Part shown: positions 50,551 through 61,764 of the stretch, piece by piece
Layout of the letters: each line of letters opens with the position of its first letter
Numbering within the stretch: the stretch's first letter is position 1
Origin: Hermatobates lingyangjiaoensis
Taxonomy: Eukaryota; Arthropoda; Insecta; Hemiptera; Hermatobatidae
Direction of reading: 5' to 3'
Assembly (NCBI GenBank): GCA_026182355.1
Contig: JAPFBL010000576.1
Span: forward strand, 1-64,000
DNA: 64,000 bases
Program-made: the position numbers and the translations under genes
The notes under the pieces: model-generated
Told to the model about the DNA's origin: nothing
What the model saw: the letters and a program-made list of their open reading frames with translations, nothing else
The model's database searches: none

Positions 50551-50627
50551 TCTCTTCATATTAACCTGTACTATCCTTTTAATCTATTTATAACAATGAC
50601 TAAGGATGAGTCATCGATTTTAATTTA

Positions 50628-50870
50628 ACATGTCACTTGGCCAAACTCCTTTTTCAGTTGAACCCTGTTAGCAGGAGGTTAGTTCGTAGGATCGAATCTC
50701 TCAGTCTTAAGATCGTGAATGCCGAGACTGCGGTTAATTTTAATGATACCTATTTAAAAGAAGATCTGCTGCCTATTTATACCAATATATATATAAGGTT
50801 CCAGTTGAAAGAGCTTAACCTTTTTTCTCATTTCTTTTTGTGGTTTGAACATTCATATATATATATATAT
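50628..50870 (+). pseudogene. Possible Penelope-like element coding fragment fused to family B end
   Basis: An open frame from about 50628 gives LNPVSRRLVRRIESLSLK and then NFNDTYLKEDLLPIYTNI before a TA tract. The L-x-x-x-L-L-P-x-Y-T-N-I ending resembles the region ahead of the reverse transcriptase in some PLE polyproteins, and the charged, non-repetitive composition is coding-like. From about 50790 it passes into the family B end (GTTGAAAGAGCTTAACC, TTTTTGTGGTTTGAACATTC) and (TA)n. No ATG start is seen (the frame opens at TTG) and the frame is short. The PLE assignment is a weak inference from pattern. Confidence 0.35.
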
Positions 50871-51089
50871 TGTTAAATAGCAGAGCAGATTCTGCATTCA
50901 CGATTTTTTTCACCAATTGTTCTTTTCACATTTTAAAAAGAACAGAAAAGAATTCTTCTGTTCATCCCTCAGTTTTTAATCTACTTATTTTTATTATTAT
51001 TTTTCATATTTCCCAATTCAATTTAATCTTAAATTGATTCTTGTTTATCTTATTCTCTGTGACCGGGCGTGTATGCGGCAACATTGTTG
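50871..51089. other. No gene seen
   Basis: T-rich ordinary sequence between two repeat elements. Confidence 0.55.
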
Positions 51090-51275
51090 ATCTGCAACCG
51101 TCTCTGTATCAGTGCGCTTGGTTTGCCTGTCTTATCTCTCCTGAAGACGGTTCAACCAAAAATTAGAGGCTGCAAATGTGTGCTTTTAATTTCTATATGT
51201 TTCTTTATGTACATTGAACTGTATTTGTTCATTTTTGATCGTATTTTCATCGATAAAGTATATATATTTAGAGAA

Positions 51276-51333
<58 letters not shown>

Positions 51334-51336
51334 GGA
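51090..51336 (+). mobile_element. Family C right half, then (GA)n
   Basis: GTCTCTGTATCAGTGCGCTT, CTTATCTCTC, CTGAAGA 51141-51147, CGGTTCAACC, AAAAATTAGAGGCTGC, TTTATGTACATTGAACTGTA and the outer end GATCGTATTTTCATCGATAA. This single arm retains the outer segment that other right arms lack. G12 of the motif is A here (AACCA). It is followed by (GA)n at 51276-51336. Confidence 0.85.
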
Positions 51337-51639
51337 TAAAAGTTGTTACTGTAACGAAAGTGGAAGGAAAACTACTCTTCTTTAGTCTATTATTTTTGCT
51401 TTAACCTTCTTCAAAGAGCAGAGGGAGTGAGGTTCCTTTAATCCTGTCCGTTCTGAACCATTTCCACAACTTAAAAGTATATATGTTTATTTTTATGCAT
51501 GTTACCGATTTTTATACCTACTCACTCTAGTACATTGTTAGAAAATCATAACAATGATAAAGTCATTAGAAGAATTTCTGATACTTTAATCAATATTTTC
51601 TGAGTAATAACAGCTCATGGTTTCTTATTAGAACTCTCC
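51337..51639. other. No gene seen
   Basis: Ordinary AT-rich sequence. The 111-codon frame that ends at 51404 is repeat-derived. Confidence 0.55.
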
Positions 51640-51880
51640 CTTCAAAAAGGGCTTTCTGTCAGTGTTTTCTGTCCATTCCTCTGTAGTGTCTTAGTTCCCC
51701 CTTCAAGCCCTGGGGACCACAGCAGTATTCGATTCCCGAAATCAAATCAATCCTTCTCATCACAGCTCATGTCACCCCAATCAAGCTCTGATGGCCTTGA
51801 CTAGTAAGACAGTGGAAATGCATTTGCCTTTAGTCATCAACTAAAGAAGCATTCCTGTTAATGGCATAAAGGAATACCAA
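51640..51880. other. Balanced-composition island, candidate conserved element
   Basis: AAGGGCTTTCTGTCAGTG, TTCAAGCCCTGGGGACCACA, TCATGTCACCCCAATCAAGC, CTCTGATGGCCTTGACTAG and GTGGAAATGCATTTGCC (an ATGCATTT word close to POU-domain sites). It is non-repetitive, with no frame across. Function is inference. Confidence 0.3.
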
Positions 51881-52324
51881 AAAAAAATTATTTAACGGTT
51901 ACCTCAACTTTTGAATATTGTTAGTACCACTGAGGTTAGTAAAATTTATATTAGAAATAGAAAAAAAACTAATCGAACAAATTCAACAGAATTTTACAAG
52001 GTCACCTAAATGTTGACCTATCATTCTTTATTTATGTTTTAAAAGCGAAAATAATTGTCAGACTTATTTTTATTTCTATAATGAAAACTCATTAGGAGGT
52101 GAATAAACAGTCTTACATTGTACACTGGTGTTGAAGTCTTTCTAACCATAATGGATATTCAGCTTCAAAAAGAACTTCAGTTCATTTTGAATTGAAATAT
52201 TTTAAAAAATCTCTCTAGATATTCAAAACAAAAAAAAAATGAACCACATCTGCGACCAGCGAATTCATTTGACACCATTATACGATGTGATATTTCTCAT
52301 TCTTTCCTTTATCTGACTCATGAG
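51881..52324. other. No gene seen
   Basis: AT-rich, no supported feature. Confidence 0.6.
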
Positions 52325-52651
52325 GGTCAGTTTAGCCCAGTGGCAATATGCTCGCCTCTGGACAGGTAGGTCCGCGGTTCAGAACCCATTCTGACTCTAT
52401 ATTTATTCACGTAGAAAATGAATAAATCTGATCACGTCGTCTCTCAGAGTGGACGTGAAGCCGTCGGTTCCAAGTCTGTATAATGTCAGGTACTCGTTAA
52501 TGATCCCTACTCCAAATTGACATGAGTTAGGCAAAATTAGTACTCCCAATGCAGAATCAGTCTTCTTTGTGTGGTATCACAAACTGACCATGTTCAGTCT
52601 ACCTGTTCCCTCGTAGGACTACCAAAACCACCTTACATAACCTAACCTACT
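52325..52651 (+). mobile_element. tRNA-derived SINE, tail type 2, full length, plus strand
   Basis: GGTCAGTTTAGCCCAGTGGC (A box TAGCCCAGTGG), TCCGCGGTTCAGAACCC (B box with substitutions), body GAATAAATCTGATCACGTCG, GGACGTGAAGCCGTCGG, ATGTCAGGTACTCGTTAATG, tail GTGTGGTATCACAAACTGAC...CCTAACCTAC. The only full-length copy on the plus strand. It shows the order head-body-tail directly. Confidence 0.9.
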
Positions 52652-53634
52652 CTGAATTATGCCATCATTTATGAAACTATAAATGTGCTTATACTTAATA
52701 TAATTATTTTTTTTTCATCAATTGAGTTCGTATATATTTCAGAACAAAGCATAAGAAAATAATAAAGTAAGTCTAGAAAGCACAAAGCGTAATATTTTGC
52801 AATAATTTTTCATTTTTGAAAACTAAATTTAATTTTCTGGAAATACACAAAAAATATTATTTCATTAACGTTTTACACCTAAGAAATATTTGTATTTTTC
52901 ATACAAAATTTTGTTTTATTTTTCTTAGTCATCAATGAAAAAGATATGTTGGAAATGTGACACAGGCTGAATAAAGGGAAATCATTCGTTAATAATGTAT
53001 TTAGAGATCATTACTAGCTTGCATATTCGATGAAGCGATCAGAGCATCTGCATTAAGCTGTTCATTTAGATAATGGAAAATACCTATTCAATAAAAAAAA
53101 AACCAGAGAGAGTCTGAAGTGACTGAAATAATGTTAGAGTTCTCTGTAATGCAAAAAAAAACAAGAGAGAATGCAGTTGATAAAACTATATCCGCGTCAA
53201 ACAACTGAGTCAATTCACCTGTTATAATAAACGGCAAATACTTTTCCAGTAAAAACAGGTTTTTAAAAGCACCTTTCATTTACTATAGCCAAAAAAAAAA
53301 CCAATCTATTCAAAATGAAATGAATTCATTGATTTTGAACCAACTATTGTGCATAAAAACTCATAAATTTGAGCATAAAAATTGAATAGAAATACTTTTT
53401 ATTTTAATGTTACTGGAAATGAGGAGTTTAAAATCAGTATCTAAAATCAGGATAAAAATATTTTTTTAATTTTTTTTTCTTTTAATTGTATATCACTTTG
53501 AAAACTTCAGAGCTGTTTTTGGAATTTTTATCTTTGTTAATCAATCCTAAGAAATCTGCATTGTGAATTCCGGGTTCGATTTTTTCACTGTATTCCTTAA
53601 CGTGAAGGATGCTTACAAACATATTTAATAAAAT
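52652..53634. other. No gene seen
   Basis: AT-rich. A TTCCGGGTTCGATTTTTTC B-box-like word at about 53568 has no A box upstream. Confidence 0.55.
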
Positions 53635-53885
53635 ATTCGTATATATTTATATGTTTATACATTGATAAAAGTATGGACCGTGAAACAAAATAAAAGATTA
53701 TCAGAACTTGGTCAGTTCTTCAGCTTCAAATTAAACTCCCATTGCCAACTTTTTAGTTTTTATTTAAAACCTTTTTTCATAGCCGATAAAACAGAAGACA
53801 GTTAAGGAAAAATACTATCATTCAAAAATCAATGGTCAACATTTCTATTTTATTTTCTTATTTTGTAACTTTTTGGGGTTTTTAT
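53635..53885 (-). mobile_element. Family G element
   Basis: TACATTGATAAAAGTATGGA, CAGAACTTGGTCAGTTCTTC, AGCTTCAAATTAAACTCCC and GCCAACTTTTTAGTTTTTAT correspond block by block to 38.46-38.57 kb. TTTCTATTTTATTTTCTTAT at the right end matches 38.33 kb. The motif is in reverse near 53748-53780 and is decayed. Confidence 0.65.
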
Positions 53886-53982
53886 GTATATTTGAAAAAT
53901 TTAAATTATAAAGTATTCTTTTTTAATATTTCTTTCCAGAAAATAGAATAGAATGAAAAAGATAATGAAAATGAATCATTTG

Positions 53983-54061
53983 GGTTTTTGACTCTGAGGA
54001 AGACTGCTTGTTACGGTTGAAAGATCTTAGTATTGTTTTCCTATTTTATATTGTGGTTTGA

Positions 54062-54101
<40 letters not shown>
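53983..54101 (+). mobile_element. Family B 3' end and (TA)n
   Basis: GGGTTTTTGACT, CTGAGGA, A, GACTGCTTGTTACGGTT, GAAAGATCTTAGTA, then the TATTGTGGTTTGATTATT end and (TA)n 54066-54101. A single arm with no body upstream. One C-to-T change turns a G-C stem pair into G-T. Confidence 0.85.
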
Positions 54102-54103
<2 letters not shown>

Positions 54104-54175
54104 TGTAGTAGCTCTCTGACGAGATAGTTTAGAAGACCTCAGAGATTATTTTTTCATTTTCATTTTTGATATTTT

Positions 54176-54209
<34 letters not shown>

Positions 54210-54485
54210 ATATATATATACATATAAAACTTGAAATGGTCCAACAGGACTACTAGTTCACACAGAAAAGAGAAAAAACAAATAAAGACACACACAAAAG
54301 ACTCACAACGAATTTCAACAGTCGCCGTCATCGGGCAGAAGTAGTCCCTTTGAGTAGCTTCAGCCACTCAAAGGGACTACTTCTGCCCGATGACGACGAC
54401 TGTCGAAATATCGTTGTGAGTCTTTTGTGTGTGTCTTTATTTGTTTTTTCTCTTTCCTGTATGAACTATATATATATATATATAA
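54176..54485. mobile_element. Family D palindrome between (TA)n tracts
   Basis: (TA)n, then inverted arms at about 54250-54355 and 54362-54466 (CACAGAAAAGAGAAAAAAC / GTTTTTTCTCTTTCCTGT outer ends), centre GAGTAGCTTCAGCCACTC. The plus motif reads CCGATGA, CGAC, GACT, GTCG, AAATATCGTTGTGAG at about 54388-54416. The minus motif has lost one stem side. The arms are nearly identical over AAAGGGACTACTTCTGCCCG. Confidence 0.85.
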
Positions 54486-55378
54486 TATTTTTATTAGTAT
54501 TAAAAGAACAAGTTCTACTTGCAATGAAGAATATTAAACAATACAAAGGTAAAAACTTTTATGAGATTAGCTTAAAGAACATTCAGACGAAACATAAAGA
54601 ACATAACTTATGAACATTTCTTTTCGATTGTCTGCAACATACATCTGTTTGTTCATTGTGAGAAGCATATCAAACGAAAACAGGTTTTGCTAAACCACAA
54701 ACCTTAATTGACTTATAATTACGGCAAAATTCAAACCACTTTCAAGTTCAACGAAGTATAAAATTTCCTTATTTTTAAAGTATTCTTTTTTAAAGGTATT
54801 TCGTTTTTAAAGTATTTGTATCCAGAAAATAGAATAGAATTAAAACGATAATGAAGAATGAATCATTTGATGGCTTATCAGATAAGTGCAGTGCATTTCA
54901 ACCTAGGCAATCATTACATTCATTAATTGTATTATTTGTGATAAAACGATCTTAATGAAATTGTCATCTTACAATTCTGATATTAAGTTAATAAGGAGTA
55001 CAGATTTTTAAATTTCTATTATGACCAGGAAATTAAATTTTTTTTATCATAACACCAATAAGATAACCCATTTTAAGATTATAAAATATGCAAGATAATA
55101 TATAAGGTAATTTCAACATAATTTGGTATATTTCTTAATCTTTTACACTTGATATGCAAAATAAAAAATTAACATATTAAAAGGGCAATTTCTTTGTATG
55201 TTTGTTAGCTTTCTATTTAATCTCAACTGCATATTAGAACTGTAAAAAAAAAAGAAAAAAGTTAGTATGCTTCATACTAACAACCTCTTTAAACAAATTT
55301 ATTAGTTTTATCCTATTGTGTTCTTTTATGGTTCCTTTTTAAAGTAATATAGAGTTCATATTATTTTAAATGTTCCTC
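54486..55378. other. No gene seen
   Basis: AT-rich. The word TTTTTAAAGTATT repeats near 54773-54813. No supported gene. Confidence 0.6.
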
Positions 55379-55412
55379 AAGAATCGGTTGGGCGTTTGTA
55401 ACACCGATTCTT
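55379..55412. repeat. Hairpin with 10-bp perfect arms
   Basis: AAGAATCGGT and ACCGATTCTT flank a 14-base loop (TGGGCGTTTGTAAC). Confidence 0.8.
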
Positions 55413-55849
55413 TACACTAACCTCTGAGGTACTAACAATTTGTATGTATTTCAATTGTTGTTGTCTATATGATTAATTGGTTGAGACCCGCAAGTGTATT
55501 TTATTTTGCTAATAGAGTTCTGAAGGTTTCTGAAGAATATAAAATTATCGTTAAAAATGTTCTGAGGACCTGTTCAGTTGTTTGCTATTATTTTAATTTA
55601 ATTATGCTAAATATTTATTAAATTTAAAAATATTTCGTTGAAGAAGAACATTCTTCAAATTTAATAGTTTTCTTTTTAAAAAAGTGTTCTTTTTTAGATA
55701 TCAACTAAAGGAGAAAAAAACCTTTAAGATATCACTTAAATTAATTTGAAAAGTGTTTTTTTTTTGGAGAAGTAACTAAAAGTAGAACAAAGTTAAAAGG
55801 ACGGGAGCAGTTTTGGTTGGAGAAGTTGCTCTCGAATAGCTTTAATCGG

Positions 55850-56170
55850 TATTTTCGCTACATTCATATAAAAAGATACGTTGCAGCCCATTAGACCGGC
55901 ACAAAGGCCAGCTGATAACAATTATCTCAGTCAGCTATGGCGGTCCATTAGGTTACGTAGGGGGGGAGAGAGATCTGAATTTTCAGGGGGAAGCGTAAAA
56001 CCCTTTTTTGAAATTTATCGGTTGGAATGATAGGGAGGACAGCTATTCTTCAGGTTGTTTTGCAGGGGGTGGTCGAGGGCGGTAGAGAAGTAGATCGATC
56101 CAAAGGGGTTACTCTGAGTGTCCAGCAATTCCTGCCCTGATTAATCTCCACCCTGTTTCTCAGTCACCAT
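55850..56170. other. Balanced-composition island, candidate conserved enhancer
   Basis: GCAGCCCATTAGACCGGCAC, AAAGGCCAGCTGATAACAAT and TCAGCTATGGCGGTCCATTA pack homeodomain (CATTAG, CAATTA), SOX-like (ACAAAGG, AACAAT), E-box (CAGCTG) and GATA (TGATAA) words into about 75 bases. CATTAGACCG and its reverse complement, CGGTCCATTAG-like, bracket it. The downstream part is G-rich (GTAGGGGGGGAGAGAG, CAGGGGGTGGTCGAGGGC). No frame is open. Regulatory role is inference. Confidence 0.35.
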
Positions 56171-56183
56171 CGCATAAAGCACT

Positions 56184-56885
56184 CATCATACCTCATACAC
56201 ATCATACTTCATACAACATAAACACAATACTTCATACATTATAAACACCATACTTCATACATCATAAATATCATACTTCATACATCATACTTTAAACATC
56301 ATAAACACCGTACTTGATACATCATACTTCATACATCATAAACACAATACTTCATACATTATAAACAACATACTTCATACATCATAAATATCATACTTCA
56401 TACATCATACTTTAAACATCATAAACACCGTACTTGATACATCATACTTCATACATCATAAACACCATACTTCATACACCATAACCACCATACTTCATAC
56501 ATCATAAACACCATACTTTATACACCATAAATATTATACTTCATACATCATACTTTATACATCATAAACACCATACTTGATAGATCATACTTCATACTTC
56601 ATAAACATCATACTTCATACATCATAAACACCATACTTCATACACCATAAAAATCATACTTCATACATATTAACATTATACTTCATACATCATAAATACC
56701 ACATTTCATACATCATAAACATCATACTTCATACATTATAAACCTCATATTTCATACATCATAAACATCATACTTCATGCATCATAAACACCATACGTCA
56801 TACATCATAAACATCATATTTCATGCATCATAAACCTCATACTTCATATATCATACTTTATACATAATATATATCATACTTCACG
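56184..56885. repeat. CATACTTCATACATCATAAACAC minisatellite with 120-bp higher-order unit
   Basis: About 700 bases built from CATACTTCATAC, ATCATAAACAC and similar 11-12-base modules (basic unit about 23 bp). 56221-56340 and 56341-56460 are almost identical, an exact 120-bp higher-order repeat. Variation increases towards the right end. Confidence 0.92.
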
Positions 56886-57067
56886 TAATATGATATTTTC
56901 CACAAACTCACGAGATCAGTTGCAAAGACTCAATTCCAATGTTATTAGACTCAAGGGAGAACAAACGTATAGACGCTCCAGTACAAGTAACTTAAACTGG
57001 TAAATTACCTGACCTGATTAATATTAGAAATAAACAAACCGTCATATCTAGTACAATATTCCGGGTG
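56886..57067. other. No gene seen
   Basis: Short stretch between the minisatellite and the next hairpin, nothing supported. Confidence 0.5.
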
Positions 57068-57155
57068 TTTCCGATCGGTTTAAGACGTTACTCATATTCG
57101 AGGAGATCTTCGAATTCTTTTCGATGATAGGTAACGCCCCAAAACCGGTTGGAAA
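57068..57155. repeat. Imperfect hairpin, CCGGTT family
   Basis: TTTCCGATCGGTTTAAGACGTTAC pairs imperfectly with GTAACGCCCCAAAACCGG-TTGGAAA. The AACCGGTT-type arms resemble those at 58.98-59.03 kb and the word at 3.2 kb, so they may be copies of one small element. Confidence 0.55.
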
Positions 57156-58744
57156 AAACGAGGTACCTTCCGAACGCTTTTACTGCATAATGTTTCATAA
57201 GTAGTGTGCATTAGTGTTTGAGTTTCATTAAAATATTACACATTTTATACACAAATTCATTTAAATGACAAAAAAGAAATAAATATTTGTAATATTAAAT
57301 TACGTGTTTCAACAAAAGCACATTAAACTGTAAGCACAATAAATAATCTATTCTTAAACACAAACATGTAAAAGAAAGTTCTTCTTTACAATATCAAAAC
57401 TTACAATACAAAAATTACAATATCAAAAGTCCTAACTTTATTCATAAATCCTGCTTGATGCATAATCTGTTATCAATGTCTACTTGATACTATCACTATC
57501 AGATGTACACTGGTGTACCGTGATGGTACACTACCAGATTGTACCATCAATCTGTTAAAATCCATGGTTATTAAGTTCCTCACTTGTCTGAGAAACTTGT
57601 TAGTTAAAAAATAACCACAATTAGATAAATAGTAGATTTTTTTTAACTTTTCCTAAACACAATGCCTTTACCAGAAAACCTAAAAGAGTCACAAATTAGT
57701 CATTATTTCTCTTAAAATCTATAAATATATATTTGCAACACCATCCTTTATTATATTTCCTTTAAACAATATAATTTGGAGTAAATTAATATGATTAATG
57801 GAACTTCTATACAAGTATTGTGATTATCAATTAATAAGATCGTAAGATTGAGCCTTATATAAGTTTCGTAAAGAAATTTCACATGAACTTCTATTAACTG
57901 AAAGGTATAGATGAAGATCGTATATAAACATGTCACAATATTTTTACATGTATTTTATATATAAATTTACTTTTGCATATAACAATCAACCTTGCTTTTC
58001 ATAGCAAAGTCAAACAAGGACTTGAATGTTATTTTAAAAAATTGAAAAAAAATTGATAAACCGTACTTACTTTTTACCGTGTATTAATTTTAAATTCATA
58101 CCAACTGACCCGGAGAACTTTGTACCACAGTGAATTTCATGTTACATTTAGCTAAGGTTAATTAGGTATTCAATTATTACCATAATACCTAATCGGAAAT
58201 ATGTTGTCCTGCTATACCTATAAATATTAAATTCGAAAAGGGATAAAAACTAAAGCAACAAATCAGGAGTGGCCTAAACACAACTTTACTATAAGTAAAC
58301 TTAACTAAAAACTAACTTATGTTTTGTTTGATTCGTCAAACACTTGTTCGCCAATCAACCATCACACCAAGGAAGGTATAAAATAATATGTTTTATTGGA
58401 GTTAATTTTTATATTTAACTTAACTTTATTCTTAAGTTTTATCGTATTTATTTATTCTAACATTTGTATCCATATGTTAGATTCATATGTTGTATCATAT
58501 TTATTCTAACATATCATATTAACTCATTAGAATATTCAATTTTTTTTTTAATATACCTCTAAATACAATGTTATTTCACTTAAGTCAATATAAACAAGGT
58601 AAATAAATGCAAACAAATCTGACCAGTAGGACATGTGATTAATTATTCCAAAATAAATTTCAGTTTTTATGGTATACAATAATATATATAAATACAATAA
58701 TTGTATAAATACAGACGTTATTTATACCAGGTTTTGGAAGACTA
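57156..58744. other. No gene seen
   Basis: AT-rich. A short inverted patch (GTACACTGGTGTACCGTGATGGTACACTAC) at about 57505-57534 folds on itself. The minus 61-codon frame at 57751 has no domain. Confidence 0.6.
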
Positions 58745-58840
58745 TTGTAAGAAGGTCCCGTTGGTCTAGAGTACTCTAGAGCATAGCACGTTGAACCTCT
58801 AATGTTAAGGTCGTGGGTTTGATTCCATAAAATCATCATA
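58745..58840 (+). mobile_element. tRNA-related sequence
   Basis: GTCCCGTTGGTCTAGAG then GTCGTGGGTTTGATTCC (B box with one mismatch) at about 58811-58827, at tRNA-like spacing but with a duplicated TCTAGAGTACTCTAGAG in the D-arm region. A pseudo-tRNA or SINE head. Confidence 0.5.
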
Positions 58841-58939
58841 CATTTTATTATTTATTCAATTCAGAAAATGCACAGTGGCAAGAAAACAAACAAACAAGAT
58901 CGACAATCAGAATTTTATAAATATATAGATTATCAGATC

Positions 58940-59072
58940 CATCTTACCTTATAAATATCCCGCGTAATTGTCTGAGCGTAGGTTTTGCACGTAGTTCATT
59001 TAATTACAGAAGCTCTACGTGCAAAACCGGTTGGACAGCTGCAGCTGTTATTTACGAGGTAGGGCAAATTTA
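58940..59072. repeat. Foldback element, CCGGTT family
   Basis: GGTTTTGCACGTAG (58981-58994) and CTACGTGCAAAACC are perfect complements around a spacer TTCATTTAATTACAGAAGCT. Outer parts (TTACCTTATAAATA / TATTTACGAGGTAGG) also pair. CAGCTGCAGCTG, a palindrome, lies in the right arm only. Confidence 0.65.
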
Positions 59073-59307
59073 TCCAATAATCCGAACTTTACTAATATCT
59101 CCAGTACTAACAATATGCATGTATTAATTATAAAATAATTTTATAAATTTTATTATTTTTTAATTTAAAACAAATGTCATTACCAAAAACCAGGAATTTG
59201 ATTTCAATGTATATGAACATTATATTAATCAAGTTAAGTAACTACAATGCCTCTTGGAAGGGAGGTAAGTTATCACCTAATTGCTTTACCTGACAATTAG
59301 GCCTGCG
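59073..59307. other. No gene seen
   Basis: Ordinary AT-rich DNA. Confidence 0.5.
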
Positions 59308-59369
59308 ACCCTCTTAAAGAGGGTAAAAAATAAACCACGTCTGGTTCACACCGACACTTCGGACCAGAC
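59308..59369. repeat. Two adjacent short hairpins
   Basis: ACCCTCTT-A-AAGAGGGT (59308-59324) and GTCTGGT...ACCAGAC (59339-59369, 17-base loop with its own CCGA/TCGG pairing) stand 14 bases apart. The strand composition is less AT-rich than the flanks. Could be a structured RNA or a foldback remnant. Confidence 0.55.
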
Positions 59370-60182
59370 TGTTCAGTTTCTTCTTCTTTTTTTTTTCTTT
59401 TTAATGCCGTAAATAAACATGTCTCCACTTTAGAAAACCTCTCAAAAGAGTGAAACGAAAAAAAAAAGGTAATTCATTTACTCAAGAGAGTTAAAAAAAA
59501 ACTGTAATAAATCAAGAAAGAATTTGTTTTCAAACTTCAAATTAGAATAATTATTTGTTATTTTATTTCTGATTTATTGCTATATGCGACACAACATGTC
59601 AACTAGTTCAAATTTTTTTTACAATCTGCTAGTTTTGAGTGATTACACACAAATAATTAGAAGAATAATAAAAAGTATCAAAATACTTTATGTTTTCTAA
59701 GCAAGATTTCAGAGTAAAGAAGTGAAATAAAAAACGAAGTCTAAACCACAGTAAAAAATTCAGAAATATTTCTAAGTGGGAACATAAAAAAAGTGTATTT
59801 CCCTTTAAAAGTTGATATCAAAATTTTAACTCGAATGCATCAGCACTTTGATACATTCATATTTGTTTAAAAAAGGAAGAAAAAAAAACCTGCTTAAAAA
59901 AATCTCAACGAAAGTACATTACAACTGCGTCATATATTCGAAAAGCAGTAGTAATACTTGAATATATTATTTGATATTTATTATGATTTATAGAAATTTT
60001 TAAGAGGATTAGTGTTTTGATTAATTTATGTTTTTACTTTACTATAATTAAAATATAGAAATCGTAAAAAATACATGTTTGAGGTCCCAAAAGTACTTTT
60101 ATGCGTTTTAACTATGATGTCTGTATGTATGGGTATGTATCAAAATGTTTGTGTATACACTACTGCCCATTAATATTTTACC
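59370..60182. other. No gene seen; family B relic at 59702-59765
   Basis: GCAAGATTTCAGAGTAAAGA, AGTGAAATAAAAAACGAAG and TCTAAACCACAG preserve the outline of a family B left end. The rest is AT-rich. Confidence 0.5.
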
Positions 60183-60750
60183 CAGCTGGAGTTTATGCAA
60201 ATTACTTATCCGATCCAAAACCATTATACATGATATTAGATCAACTGGAACACAAACCAATAAACGTAATGTTGAACCGATTAGAATAGGAAGTTAAATT
60301 TTCAACTATTTTCACAGTAATGGATGGAACTAATGAATTATTTAATTCATAACGATGGTTAAATAAAACTAAAACGAAAAATCAATTGGTTGTCAAAAAG
60401 TTTGATATTATGTTTACTTATAGTAACATTGATTGAAGGGCTCAGATTTTTTGAAAAGGTAAACGAAAAAACAATCTATGATGTACCGTATATATGATAA
60501 AATAAAACATCAGCATCAGATTTTCAAAATACACTGATAATACTTTCATTTGTGATTATGTTTTATTTTTATTTAGCTATCGTTATGAATCAGATACATT
60601 CATTGTTTTCATCCATTTATCGGAAAATGGTTGAAAATTGAACTTTTTATTCTAATCGGTTCAACATCACGTTTATTGGTTTGTGTTCCAGTTGATCTAA
60701 TATCACGTATATTGCTTTGGGATTGGGTAAGTAAATATCATAAACTCTAG
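60183..60750. mobile_element. 570-bp foldback element with about 200-bp inverted arms
   Basis: Left arm 60183-60385 pairs with right arm 60553-60750. Shared exactly: ATTAGATCAACTGGAACACA, ACCAATAAACGT and ATGTTGAACCGATTAGAATA. The spacer is about 165 bases (GATTGAAGGGCTCAGATTTT...). A third partial copy of the arm (GGTTTGTGCTTCAGTTGATG) follows at about 60829-60880. The left arm's 62-codon frame is not supported as a gene. No transposase. Confidence 0.8.
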
Positions 60751-61764
60751 CCTTATGTATATGTATAGAAAAGATGATATCTAAGTGATCATTGGAATTA
60801 GTTGTTACTAAGTCTCGCATTTAGTTTGGTTTGTGCTTCAGTTGATGTGATATCACATATTTTGGTTTGAGTTTATTTACACTATGAGGCCAATTTTTAT
60901 GTAAAATGTTAATAAACAGAGTATTTATGATGATTTAAATAAATTTTTAAGAAGTCTACTTGCTTTTATGCATATTAATTAAGTAAAGGTCGATTGTTTC
61001 TTAGCATAATCATAGTTGGTTTTCACGTTTTCAATTTCACTGAAGATATAGGTAAAGCCAAATCTAAATCAGACCCCTGCTACAATAGCAGGAGGGAGAA
61101 AAAAAAAGAAAAATTCTACCTCGAATTAATATCGAAGAGAGATTGTAAAGGAGGGTGACTGTGACTGAGAGGGAACTCCCTGAATGCCAACTAACCTGCC
61201 AAATAATCTACGAAGTCCAGCCAAAGCAAACTTTTCGACAATTACCACTTACCATTACACTAATTGCATTCCTAGTTGGTCAAGTTGTAGCATTGTCATC
61301 ACGTCCCAACTCTTCATTAGTGAATTACTACTATTGACAATCTGTACAACTATTGAAACCCCTTCGTCTTAACTCACTTGCCGACAGGCATTAAACAATG
61401 TATCAATACTTAAATCACAAAATGTACTTTCTAAAAGTAAAATTTATATTATTCTTCAACAAAATAAAATATATTATTAATAAAATAACGAAAACACATA
61501 CAATTTTTGAATACTTATATCAGGAGAAAGAAGGGAAATTACAATGAGTGTCTTGAAAAGGAAAACCGAAATGTGCTCACCTTTTGTAAAAATTTTTTTT
61601 ATATTTATTTTTGAACACTTTTGTCCTTTTGTAATCGATTTTATAACTTCTTAAAGATAACATTCACATAATACCATTTCACAATAAATGAAAGTAAATG
61701 TCTAGACACAGAGTAGTCAATTTTGAATTAGCACTCTTGAGAGTTGATCTACGGACGTGCAGAT
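60751..61764. other. No supported gene; small hairpin and island
   Basis: The partial foldback arm at 60829-60880 is followed by AT-rich DNA. CCTGCTA-CAA-TAGCAGG (61076-61092) is a perfect short hairpin. 61140-61340 is more balanced (GAGAGGGAACTCCCTGAATG, CAACTAACCTGCC) and carries two overlapping 60-codon frames without a domain. Confidence 0.5.

Noticed and set aside
53560..53590. B box GGGTTCGATTTTTTC
   Set aside because: No A box at the right distance and a poor 3' half.
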